Source: Polaribacter sp. SA4-10
GTDB lineage: Bacteria > Bacteroidota > Bacteroidia > Flavobacteriales > Flavobacteriaceae
DNA: 64,000 bases
Assembly: GCA_949519155.1 (NCBI GenBank)
Contig: CATIQU010000015.1
Span: 39,654-103,653, forward strand
Reading direction: 5' to 3'
Shown here: in pieces, positions 19,441-26,812 of the stretch
How the letters are laid out: every line of letters starts with the position of its first letter
How positions within the stretch are numbered: position 1 is the first letter of the stretch
Notes under the pieces: generated by a model
The model's database searches: none
The model's input: the letters and a program-made list of their open reading frames with translations, nothing else
Told to the model about the DNA's origin: nothing
Translations under genes and position numbers: made by a program

Positions 19441-19605
19441 TTACTTCTCTTTATTTATTGGAGCCCTTTTCGCTTCTTTTAAAGCTTGCGTTAGCATCCA
19501 TTCTATTTGTCCATTTGTAGAACGAAATTCATCTGCAGCCCATTTTTCAATGGCTTTCATTAGATCTTCATTGATGCGCAATGCAAATGCTTTCTTTTTT
19601 GACAT
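19441..19605 (-). CDS. Arc-like ribbon-helix-helix DNA-binding protein
   Basis: A 54-residue ORF starting MSKKKAFALRINEDLMKAIE. The pattern KAFALRI (beta strand), EDLMKAIEKWAADEF (helix 1), STNGQIEWMLTQALKEAKR (helix 2) is a ribbon-helix-helix of the Arc type. Its ATG is one base from the stop of the hydrolase gene, so it ends the SPFH operon. No toxin ORF adjoins it. I infer an autoregulator of the operon, perhaps binding the phased GATAT repeats at the promoter. Confidence 0.82.
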   Translation of the reverse strand: MSKKKAFALRINEDLMKAIEKWAADEFRSTNGQIEWMLTQALKEAKRAPINKEK

Positions 19606-19606
19606 T

Positions 19607-20521
19607 TTAAGGTGTCTTTTTTATAAATGAAACAATCGTCTCAATGAGTTTTTTTGAGATTGGGAACTCTGGAGCACTATAAGATTTGATATTGTCTTCC
19701 TCTTTTTGAATGCCCTTTAAAATATGATTCATGTTCTTAATAATCACAAAAGATGCATTTGGTTTTGCTGCTTTTAGTTTTGAAGCATTTTCAATCCCTA
19801 CTTGAATGTCTTTATCCCCATTTAGAATAAGTGTTGGGATGGTTACTTTTTTAATTTCTGTAACGGGATCTATGGCCAACCATGAAGACCAAAATTCTTG
19901 ATTTGGTTTTGCGAAAATTGCCATTAAATTGGGATTTACTTCTCTAATCCCTCCTGTTTCTTTTAGTTCTTTAAAATGTGCTTTGGCTATTTTACCGTAT
20001 TCAGGACTTTGCGCATTGAGTTGTTTTATCAAAATTTTGTCAATCGTTTCTCCAGCACCTGCAATCGAAATGTACTTGTCTACATTTTTCAAAGCCATCA
20101 TTGCAATTAAAGAACCTTGGCTATGACCTGTTAAAGTAATACTGCTAAAACGGTTGTCATTTTTAAAATGAGAAACCACTTCCTCAACATCAAAAATAAA
20201 ATCATTAAAAAAAACGCCGTCTTTTAAGAATGCACTATTTTGTGAGTTTGCCGTTCGCTTATCATAACTAAAGAAAGCAATGTTTTTTTTGTTGACTGCG
20301 TTTCTAAATTGTTTAATGTATTGAGGTTGATTCCCTTCTCTGTCCACACCGCCAGATCCATGAACCCAAATGATTAGGGGACTTTTTTCTGAAGAATAGG
20401 TTAGCGTGCCTGGCAATTGAATTGCTTGGTTCTGAATTGTAATTTCTTCCGTTGTTATTTGTGCAAATCCGATTGTGATTCCCATTAAAATAAACACCAA
20501 AAAGGAAAGAGATCGCATCAT
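19607..20521 (-). CDS. Exported alpha/beta-hydrolase (esterase/peptidase-like)
   Basis: 304 residues with a signal peptide (MMRSLSFLVFILMGITIGFAQ). Oxyanion region IIWVHGSGGVDREGN (50-64), nucleophile elbow GHSQG with Ser134, acid Asp238 in NGDKDIQV and His266 in NMNHILKG complete the triad. The fold with a cap between 150 and 215 resembles acyl-peptidase/dienelactone-hydrolase-like enzymes. The ATG overlaps the stop of the upstream PH-like gene as ATGA, so translation is coupled. Substrate unknown. Confidence 0.88.
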   Translation of the reverse strand: MMRSLSFLVFILMGITIGFAQITTEEITIQNQAIQLPGTLTYSSEKSPLIIWVHGSGGVDREGNQPQYIKQFRNAVNKKNIAFFSYDKRTANSQNSAFLKDGVFFNDFIFDVEEVVSHFKNDNRFSSITLTGHSQGSLIAMMALKNVDKYISIAGAGETIDKILIKQLNAQSPEYGKIAKAHFKELKETGGIREVNPNLMAIFAKPNQEFWSSWLAIDPVTEIKKVTIPTLILNGDKDIQVGIENASKLKAAKPNASFVIIKNMNHILKGIQKEEDNIKSYSAPEFPISKKLIETIVSFIKKTP

Positions 20522-21012
20522 GATTGCTTTAATTTATACGTTTTTAAAATGCTAGTTACCGCTTCTTTTTTTTGGGTTCCTATTAATAGTTTTTTACCGC
20601 TTGTTAGCGTCAACTGAATACCAATATCTCCAGAAACATTAACGGCATTTCCTTTCTTTTTATTGAAACTGTACCGCAATCCCCAGCCACCGTATTCTCC
20701 AATAGGATCGTAGGTTCTAATTTCTGCAAGTTCAATCTCAGACCACAGAAGTGTTTTTGTTGAAAAATGAAATGGAAAAAATTGATAGTGAATTCCTTTT
20801 TCATCGATTCTAGTGGTTAGTTTGAATAAGAAAATAAACAAAACAGAGGCAATGATTCCAATAATAGTTCCTGCAAATTCATTGGTAGAAAGTGTGGTGT
20901 TTTCTTTTAGATATTCATTGGTAATCAATGCAATTGGTACAAGGAGGCTAAACCCTAGAAGGACCATGAGCCAAACCTGTCTAAACCGTTGTTCTTCCTT
21001 GAAAACTTTCAT
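20518..21012 (-). CDS. PH-like membrane protein of unknown function
   Basis: 164 residues: two hydrophobic helices (about 13-32 and 44-66) then a soluble beta-rich domain, TRIDEKGIHYQFFPFHFSTK, LLWSEIELAEIRTYDPIGEYGGWGLR, ending in a helix (KKEAVTSILKTYK). This matches bacterial PH-like domains fused to membrane helices (DUF6141-like; family name from memory). It lies two bases behind the DUF4177 gene and overlaps the hydrolase gene by four bases. Confidence 0.65.
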   Translation of the reverse strand: MKVFKEEQRFRQVWLMVLLGFSLLVPIALITNEYLKENTTLSTNEFAGTIIGIIASVLFIFLFKLTTRIDEKGIHYQFFPFHFSTKTLLWSEIELAEIRTYDPIGEYGGWGLRYSFNKKKGNAVNVSGDIGIQLTLTSGKKLLIGTQKKEAVTSILKTYKLKQS

Positions 21013-21014
21013 GG

Positions 21015-21173
21015 TTACCTGTTTTTATCTCTTTCTAATATTATTGAATTCCAATTGACAGGCACCTCTTTTAAAGTCCAACCTTCTCTTGCATATTGAT
21101 TTAAAAGATCTTCAAAGTTTTGAGTTCTATTTCTAAAGCCTAATTTTAATGTTACTACTTTATATTCTTTCAT
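21015..21173 (-). CDS. DUF4177-family small protein
   Basis: A 52-residue ORF: MKEYKVVTLKLGFRNRTQNF, then EDLLNQYAREGWTLKEVPVN, ending ILERDKNR. The pattern YKVVxLK...LNxYAxEGWxLKxV...ILER is diagnostic for DUF4177, small one-domain alpha/beta proteins of unknown function. It sits between the SPFH gene (25 bases upstream) and the PH-like gene (2 bases downstream), so it is part of the operon. Confidence 0.85.
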   Translation of the reverse strand: MKEYKVVTLKLGFRNRTQNFEDLLNQYAREGWTLKEVPVNWNSIILERDKNR

Positions 21174-21198
21174 TTTTTTTTATTTTTTCTACTGTCTA

Positions 21199-22059
21199 CT
21201 AATGATTCAAAGTTCCTGTATTCACTACGGGAGAGGCCTCTTTGTCTCCACATAAGATAACCAATAAGTTACTTACCATTGCCGCTTTTCTTTCGTCATC
21301 TAGTGTAACAATTTGTTTTTTGTCTAATTCTTCCAACGCCATTTCTACCATTTCTACAGCTCCTTGTACAATTTTATGTCTTGCGGCAACAATTGCAGTT
21401 GCTTGTTGTCTTTTTAGCATGGCACTTGCAATTTCTTGTGCATAAGCCAAATAACCAATTCGAGCCTCTAAAACCTCAATTCCGGCAATGGATAGGCGTT
21501 CGTCAATTTCTTTCTCTAAAGCTTCAGAAACTTCATTAACACTAGAACGTAAGGTAATGTCTTCGTCATGTCCTTCGTCAGCAAAATTATCGTACGGATA
21601 CATACTTGCTAATTTTCGAACTGCAGCATCGGTTTGAACGCGTACAAAATTTTCATAATTATCTACATCAAATGCAGCTTTATAGGTATTGGTAACTCGC
21701 CAAACTAAGATGGTAGAAATCATAATTGGATTTCCTAATTTGTCATTTACTTTCAAACGTTCACTGTCAAAATTACTCGCTCTTAATGAAATGGTTTTTT
21801 TTCTGAATAAAGGGTTCGCCCAATACAGCCCATTTTCTTTAATCGTTCCAATGTACTTTCCGAAAAGCAAGATCACTTTAGAGGTGTTTGGATTTACTAA
21901 AATAAAGCCAAAAAGCCCAAAGAAGCCAATGATGGTACTTAGTAAAAAAGTAGGGTCTTCCATTTTTATGGTCATTGCAATACCACCAAAAAATAATGTG
22001 ATAAGGATGAATAGCATTAGGTAGCCGTTTGCGGGCTTGATAATTTTTTCTGTTTTCAT
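21199..22059 (-). CDS. SPFH/Band 7 family membrane protein
   Basis: 286 residues: two membrane helices (about 12-33 and 36-54), then the SPFH domain (VILLFGKYIGTIKENGLYWANPLFRKKTISLRA around 62-95, then VWRVTNTYKAAFDVDNYENFVRVQTDAAVRKLAS) and a coiled-coil with EARIGYLAYAQEIASAMLKRQQATAIVAARHKIV. Relatives scaffold membrane microdomains and control membrane proteases. It heads the operon with DUF4177, PH-like, hydrolase and RHH genes; a -7 element and GATAT repeats precede it. Confidence 0.92.
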   Translation of the reverse strand: MKTEKIIKPANGYLMLFILITLFFGGIAMTIKMEDPTFLLSTIIGFFGLFGFILVNPNTSKVILLFGKYIGTIKENGLYWANPLFRKKTISLRASNFDSERLKVNDKLGNPIMISTILVWRVTNTYKAAFDVDNYENFVRVQTDAAVRKLASMYPYDNFADEGHDEDITLRSSVNEVSEALEKEIDERLSIAGIEVLEARIGYLAYAQEIASAMLKRQQATAIVAARHKIVQGAVEMVEMALEELDKKQIVTLDDERKAAMVSNLLVILCGDKEASPVVNTGTLNH

Positions 22060-22070
22060 GAATTTATTTA

Positions 22071-22103
22071 TGATATTAAATTGATATCACAAAGATATGA
22101 TAT
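22071..22103. repeat. GATAT direct repeats at SPFH promoter (candidate operator)
   Basis: GATAT begins at 22072, 22083, 22094 and 22099; the first three are spaced exactly 11 bases, one helical turn. They overlap CAAAGATA (22090-22097), which on the minus strand is TATCTTTG, an exact TAnnTTTG -7 element for the SPFH operon. The middle copy is part of the palindrome TGATATCA (22082-22089). Operator function is inferred. Confidence 0.5.
22090..22097 (-). promoter_or_regulatory. Putative -7 element of SPFH operon
   Basis: Minus-strand TATCTTTG, matching TAnnTTTG, 30 bases upstream of the SPFH start codon. No clear -33 element. Confidence 0.5.
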
Positions 22104-22176
22104 ATTTTTTCTTGATTTCAATTTTTTTCATCTTTATTTTTATAATTTAGCTGAAAATTAATTTTAAAAATTTATA

Positions 22177-22956
22177 ATGAAAGCGTCTATACTTCTATTT
22201 ATTTCTATTTTCTTCGTAACGACTCCTAATGCGGATGAATCTGTTTTTTGGGGACAAAACGGACACCGAGTAACCGGTGAAATTGCAACCCAGCATTTAA
22301 CGAAAAGAGCAAAGAGGAAGATTGATAAATTATTGAAAGGGCAGAGTCTCGCTTTTGTTTCTACCTTTGCAGATGAAATAAAATCAGATCGGAAATACCG
22401 TGAATTTTCTGCTTGGCATTATGTCAATATGGGGTTAAAGGAAAACTATGAAGCGGCTGAGAAAAATCCAAAAGGAGATTTGGTAACCGCTATTGCAAAA
22501 TGTGTTTCGGTTTTAAAAAACCCTATAAGCAAAGAGGCAGACAAGGTTTTTTATTTAAAAATGTTGGTTCATTTTGTAGGAGATTTACACCAGCCAATGC
22601 ATATTGGTCAGAAAGAAGACCGTGGAGGGAATCGAATAAAAGTAGAGTGGTTCGGCCAAGGGACGAATTTACATTCAGTTTGGGATACAAAAATGATTGA
22701 AGCCTGGAATATGAGTTATATCGAGCTGGCAAACAATGCCAAAGACCTGTCTAAAAATCAATTGAAAGCGATGCAAAAAGGATCTGTTGAAGATTGGGTA
22801 AACGAAGTTCATGAAATAACCAAAGAACTATACAGTTCGGTGAAAGAGGGAGAGAATTTAAGGTATCGTTATTCCTACGATCATTTTGGAACTGTCAGAA
22901 ATCAGTTGCAAAGAGGAGGAGTACGTTTGGCTAAAATCTTAAATGATATTTATTAA
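22177..22956 (+). CDS. S1/P1-family zinc nuclease
   Basis: 259 residues; signal peptide of about 24 residues so that the mature protein starts at Trp25, whose free amino group is a zinc ligand in this family. The trinuclear zinc ligands all appear: Trp25, His30 (FWGQNGHRV), Asp66, His81 (AWHYVN), His132, Asp136, His142 (VHFVGDLHQPMH), His166 and Asp170 (LHSVWDTK). It should cleave single-stranded DNA/RNA and remove 3'-phosphates from nucleotides outside the cytoplasm, serving phosphate or nucleoside scavenging. Transcribed away from the SPFH operon and closed by a terminator. Confidence 0.93.
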   Translation: MKASILLFISIFFVTTPNADESVFWGQNGHRVTGEIATQHLTKRAKRKIDKLLKGQSLAFVSTFADEIKSDRKYREFSAWHYVNMGLKENYEAAEKNPKGDLVTAIAKCVSVLKNPISKEADKVFYLKMLVHFVGDLHQPMHIGQKEDRGGNRIKVEWFGQGTNLHSVWDTKMIEAWNMSYIELANNAKDLSKNQLKAMQKGSVEDWVNEVHEITKELYSSVKEGENLRYRYSYDHFGTVRNQLQRGGVRLAKILNDIY

Positions 22957-22989
22957 GGAGTAACGTCAAATAGAATTTAAATAAAACAG

Positions 22990-23026
22990 AAAAAGAGATT
23001 ACTGATACAGTAATCTCTTTTTTTTT
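22990..23026 (+). terminator. Rho-independent terminator after nuclease gene
   Basis: AGAGATTACTG-ATA-CAGTAATCTCT hairpin followed by a run of T; an A-run on the other side lets it serve the convergent J-KTSC gene as well. Confidence 0.88.
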
Positions 23027-23057
23027 ATTTTCTTAGGATTAAAGAAATAACAATGAT

Positions 23058-23504
23058 TTAAGCTGTTACAGACGCTTTCATTGATTTTCTATAGATAAAA
23101 GAATTGAAAATATTTCTTTTCCCAAAATTATTCATTGATTTAGAGTTCACAAATTTACCGAACAAAATTTTGCTTACACCAAAGTATTCATAAGAATTAC
23201 CATCAGTAAAAGTAACTTCTAAAAGCATGCTTTTATGATGCCAATCTGCTACTTGAAACTCTGTAATTGTTGTTTTATATGCATCTAGGTGCGCTTCTTT
23301 TGTTTCTGGGGCAATGCTTACTAAAAAGTGATACCCATCGATAATTTGTGTACTTTTAATTTCAGCTTCGGCTTTTTGTTCCTCTTCTAAAAATTTATCT
23401 GGATGCCACTCTTTTACCAAGCCTCTGTAGGCTTTTTTTAATTCTTTCAAATCAATTGGACCTTCTACTTTAAAAAGTTTTTTATATTCTTTAATACGCT
23501 TCAT
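23058..23504 (-). CDS. J-domain and KTSC-domain fusion protein
   Basis: 148 residues. N-terminal half: KEYKKLFKVEGPIDLKELKKAYRGLVKEWHPDKF, a J domain with the HPD motif at 34-36, needed to stimulate Hsp70 ATPase. C-terminal half (about 80-140): ITEFQVADWHHKSMLLEVTFTDGNSYEYFGVSKILFGKFV...GKRNIFNSFIYRK, a KTSC domain. The KTSC role is unknown. The start at 23504 is chosen over an in-frame codon at 23561 because a TACTTTTG -7 element (23535-23528) with TTTG at 23562-23559 lies between them. Monocistronic. Confidence 0.82.
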   Translation of the reverse strand: MKRIKEYKKLFKVEGPIDLKELKKAYRGLVKEWHPDKFLEEEQKAEAEIKSTQIIDGYHFLVSIAPETKEAHLDAYKTTITEFQVADWHHKSMLLEVTFTDGNSYEYFGVSKILFGKFVNSKSMNNFGKRNIFNSFIYRKSMKASVTA

Positions 23505-23527
23505 GTGTGCTGTTTTCAAATTGCGTG

Positions 23528-23562
23528 CAAAAGTATTGATATTAAATTGATTATACTGCAAA
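23528..23562 (-). promoter_or_regulatory. Promoter of J-KTSC gene
   Basis: Minus-strand TTTG (23562-23559), 23-base spacer, TACTTTTG (23535-23528): a good match to the Bacteroidota -33/-7 pair. The leader to the ATG at 23504 is about 20 bases. Confidence 0.55.
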
Positions 23563-23708
23563 ATATCAATTTAAGATGCATTCAATTGCTATTAATTTAT
23601 TGGAACTCTAAAGAAAGGAAAAGAACTCTTTACAAATGGAGTATCTTTCTATGCATTCTCAATTTTTAATTTGTAAAAGTATTTGTCATTTACAAGGGGG
23701 TATTGGGG

Positions 23709-23745
23709 CAAAAAAAAAGATCACCCACTAAAGGTGATCTTTCTA
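23709..23745 (-). terminator. Terminator of the beta-oxidation operon
   Basis: Minus-strand AAAGATCACC, 7-base loop, GGTGATCTTT followed by a run of T. It lies about 50 bases beyond the stop of the acyl-CoA dehydrogenase gene. Confidence 0.88.
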
Positions 23746-23795
23746 AACAAACAATTCATCATAGTTCGATTTACTGCTATGAAGTTTTATCTCTT

Positions 23796-25592
23796 TTAGA
23801 AACAGTATTTATTTGCTGCTTTTAATTTTTCTGCAATTTCATTACGCAACGCAATTACATTCGGGTAGTTGGTGTATTTGGTAAAACGTTTTAATCCCAT
23901 TAACATCATGCGTTGTTCGTCGCCTTCAGCAAATGATATAATTCCTTCTTTACCGTTTTGTGCAACAATTTCTACAGCATTATATAAGTACAATTTTGCA
24001 ATTGCTATTTGTCCATCTTGTGCATCTTCACCAAAACGTTTTGCATTTTTCTCTGCACGAAGTATGGTAGATTCTGCCATATATACTTCATTTAGAATAT
24101 TAGCAGCGGCCATTAATAATTGTTGGTGTTGATCTAATTCTGTTCCAAATTTTTGGATAGCAGAACCCGCAACCATTAAGAAAACTTTTTTTAATTTTCC
24201 AATCATTTCTTTTTCTTCAGCAAACAATTCTGAATAATCTGGTGTGTCAAAAGAAGGAATGCCCATTAACTCATCTGCAACATCAGTAGCTGGTCCTAAT
24301 AAGTCTACATGTCCTTTCATTGCTTTCTTTATCAACATTCCTACAGAAAGCATTTTGTTGATTTCGTTGGTTCCTTCATAAATACGGGAAATCCTTGAAT
24401 CTCTCCAAGCAGCTTCCATAGGTGCTTCTTCTGAGAATCCCATTCCTCCAAAAATTTGAATCCCTTCATCTGCACAAGCTTGTATGTCTTCAGATACAGT
24501 CACTTTTAAAATAGAACATTCTATAGCGTACTCCTCAACTCCTTTTAATTCGGCATCTTGATGTGTGTTTCCATTTTCCAAACGCATTGCAATACGATCT
24601 TCAATGTCTTTTGCAGCTCTATAACTTGCTGCTTCACCTGCATAGGTGTTTGTTGCCATCTCTGCTAATTTTGCTTTGATAGCACCAAAGTCTGCAATAG
24701 GTGTTTTAAATTGTCTTCGTTCAGTGGCATACTGTAAAGCAGTTTCTGTAACTCTTCTTTGAGAATCAATACAGGCTGCTGCTAACTTAATACGACCTAC
24801 GTTCAATGCATTTACGGCGATTTTAAAACCACCACCACGCACGGATAACATGTTTTCTGCTGGTACTACGGTGTCATTAAAAAATACTTGACGGGTAGAA
24901 CTTGCACGAATTCCTAATTTACGTTCTTCTTCTCCTAAAGTAATTCCGTTTGCGTTTGCAGCATCATATTCAACAATAAAACCTGTAATGTTTTTATCAT
25001 CTTCAATTCGGGCAAAAACAATCATCATATTACAGAACCCTGCATTAGAGATCCACATTTTTTGACCGTTTATTTTGTATGATTTTCCATCAGTAGAAAG
25101 TTCAGCAGTTGTTTTACCAGAGTTTGCATCAGATCCAGCTCCTGGCTCTGTCAAACAATAAGCACCCATCCACTCACCTGTTGCTAATTTTGTAACATAT
25201 TTGTGCTTTTGTGCTTCTGTACCATATAAAGTAATTGGCATGGTACCAATTCCAGTATGCGCACCAAAAGCAGTACTTAAAGATCCATTTCCACTTGAAA
25301 TGTATTCACAGGTAAGCATTGTAGAGACAAAGCCCATTCCCATTCCTCCGTATTCTTCTGGAACAGCAACTCCTAAGAAACCAAGTTCTCCAGCTTTTTT
25401 CATAACCTCTTCGGTAAGCTTGTAGTCTTTTGCCTCAAAACGATCTCTGTGTGCAATAATCTCTCTTTCGTTAAATTCTTTAACAGCTTCTTTCATCATT
25501 ATTTGCTCTTCAGAAAAATCTTCTGGAGTAAATATATCCTCACATTTTGTTTCTCTTACAAGAAACTGACCACCTCTTAATAACTCTGCCAT
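23796..25592 (-). CDS. Acyl-CoA dehydrogenase (fatty-acid beta-oxidation)
   Basis: 598-residue long-type acyl-CoA dehydrogenase: flavoprotein catalysing the first step of beta-oxidation, acyl-CoA to trans-2-enoyl-CoA. Segments: GVAVPEEYGGMGMGFVSTML, YCLTEPGAGSDANSGKTTA (FAD/substrate site), KMWISNAGFCNMMIVFARI, RIKLAAACIDSQRRVTETALQYATERRQFKTPIADFGAIKAKLA, and IQIFGGMGFSEEAPMEAAWRDSRISRIYEGTNEINKMLS with the position of the catalytic Glu in YEGTNEI. A C-terminal extension of about 150 residues forms an extra helical domain as in VLCAD/ACAD9-like enzymes. Last gene of the fad operon, 24 bases behind the thiolase gene. Confidence 0.93.
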   Translation of the reverse strand: MAELLRGGQFLVRETKCEDIFTPEDFSEEQIMMKEAVKEFNEREIIAHRDRFEAKDYKLTEEVMKKAGELGFLGVAVPEEYGGMGMGFVSTMLTCEYISSGNGSLSTAFGAHTGIGTMPITLYGTEAQKHKYVTKLATGEWMGAYCLTEPGAGSDANSGKTTAELSTDGKSYKINGQKMWISNAGFCNMMIVFARIEDDKNITGFIVEYDAANANGITLGEEERKLGIRASSTRQVFFNDTVVPAENMLSVRGGGFKIAVNALNVGRIKLAAACIDSQRRVTETALQYATERRQFKTPIADFGAIKAKLAEMATNTYAGEAASYRAAKDIEDRIAMRLENGNTHQDAELKGVEEYAIECSILKVTVSEDIQACADEGIQIFGGMGFSEEAPMEAAWRDSRISRIYEGTNEINKMLSVGMLIKKAMKGHVDLLGPATDVADELMGIPSFDTPDYSELFAEEKEMIGKLKKVFLMVAGSAIQKFGTELDQHQQLLMAAANILNEVYMAESTILRAEKNAKRFGEDAQDGQIAIAKLYLYNAVEIVAQNGKEGIISFAEGDEQRMMLMGLKRFTKYTNYPNVIALRNEIAEKLKAANKYCF

Positions 25593-25616
25593 TCTATTTT
25601 TTTTAATCTTTAATTA

Positions 25617-26807
25617 TTAGTTTAAGAATTCAAACACGCCTGCTGCACCTTGCCCAGTACCAACACACATCGTGACCATTCCATATTTTCCTTTCATATC
25701 TCTTTTACGCATTTCATCAAATAATTGTACAGATAACTTTGCACCAGTACAACCTAATGGATGTCCTAAAGCAATAGCGCCACCATTTACATTTACGATG
25801 TCTTGGTTTAAATCCAATTCACGCATTACTGCTAAGGATTGAGATGCAAATGCTTCATTCAATTCAATTAAATCGATGTCTTTTTGTTGCAAACCTGCTT
25901 GTCTTAAAACCTTTGGAATTGCAGCTACAGGACCAATTCCCATAATTCTTGGTTCAACGCCTGCCGCAGCATAGTTGACCATTCTTGCAATGGGTTCGAT
26001 ATTTAGTTCTTTTACCATTTCTTCACTCATCACCATTACAAATGCAGCTCCATCACTCATTTGTGATGAATTTCCTGCGGTAACACTTCCGCCTGCAGCA
26101 AATACTGGACGCAATTTGTTCAAAATAGCTGTAGAAGTTCCTTTTCTAGGCCCTTCATCTTTGGTTACGGTATATTTTCGAGTTGCTTTTTTACCATTGT
26201 CATCTAAATACGTTTCTTTTACTTGTATGGGTGCAATTTGGTCTTGAAAACGGTTTTCTGCTTGTGCTCTTAAAGCTTTCATATGAGAGTTAAAAGCAAA
26301 CTCATCTTGGTCTTCTCTAGATACTTTAAATTGGTTTGCAACTGCTTCTGCAGTGTTGCCCATTCCCCAATAATAATCTGCGTGACCTGCATTAATGGTG
26401 TTATAGTTTAATTCTGGTTTAAATCCAGTCATGGGTACAGAACTCATGCTTTCTGCTCCACCAGCAATGATACAATCTGCCATTCCTGCTTGAATTTTTG
26501 CAGCAGCCATTCCAATGGTTTCAATTCCTGAAGAACAAAAACGATTTACGGTAACTCCTGGAACATCTACAGAATCCAATCCGATTAATGAAATAAAACG
26601 TGCCATGTTTAAACCTTGTGCACCTTCAGGCATTGCATTACCAACAATGACGTCATCAATACGTTTTACGTCTAAATTTGGCAATTCTTTCATCATATGT
26701 TGAATGGTTTCTGCACCCAATTCGTCTGCACGTTTAAAACGAAAAACACCTTTTGGCGCTTTACCAACTGCAGTTCTATATGCTTTTACTATATATGCTG
26801 TTTTCAT
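25617..26807 (-). CDS. fadA: Acetyl-CoA C-acyltransferase (3-ketoacyl-CoA thiolase)
   Basis: 396 residues from [20 protein letters not shown]. Thiolytic cleavage of 3-ketoacyl-CoA, last step of each beta-oxidation round. Active-site Cys91 in [13 protein letters not shown], the NEAFASQS motif, [16 protein letters not shown] with the catalytic His, and [12 protein letters not shown] with the second Cys are all present. The longer in-frame ORF (from 26882) would run into the upstream gene; MKTAYIV is the family N-terminus. Five bases separate it from the upstream multifunctional enzyme gene. Confidence 0.95.
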   Translation of the reverse strand: MKTAYIVKAYRTAVGKAPKGVFRFKRADELGAETIQHMMKELPNLDVKRIDDVIVGNAMPEGAQGLNMARFISLIGLDSVDVPGVTVNRFCSSGIETIGMAAAKIQAGMADCIIAGGAESMSSVPMTGFKPELNYNTINAGHADYYWGMGNTAEAVANQFKVSREDQDEFAFNSHMKALRAQAENRFQDQIAPIQVKETYLDDNGKKATRKYTVTKDEGPRKGTSTAILNKLRPVFAAGGSVTAGNSSQMSDGAAFVMVMSEEMVKELNIEPIARMVNYAAAGVEPRIMGIGPVAAIPKVLRQAGLQQKDIDLIELNEAFASQSLAVMRELDLNQDIVNVNGGAIALGHPLGCTGAKLSVQLFDEMRKRDMKGKYGMVTMCVGTGQGAAGVFEFLN

Positions 26808-26812
26808 AATTT

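Noticed and set aside
19441..19605. Toxin-antitoxin antitoxin interpretation of the Arc-like protein
   Set aside because: No toxin-like ORF is adjacent; both sides are occupied by operon genes or a short gap before the BNR gene.
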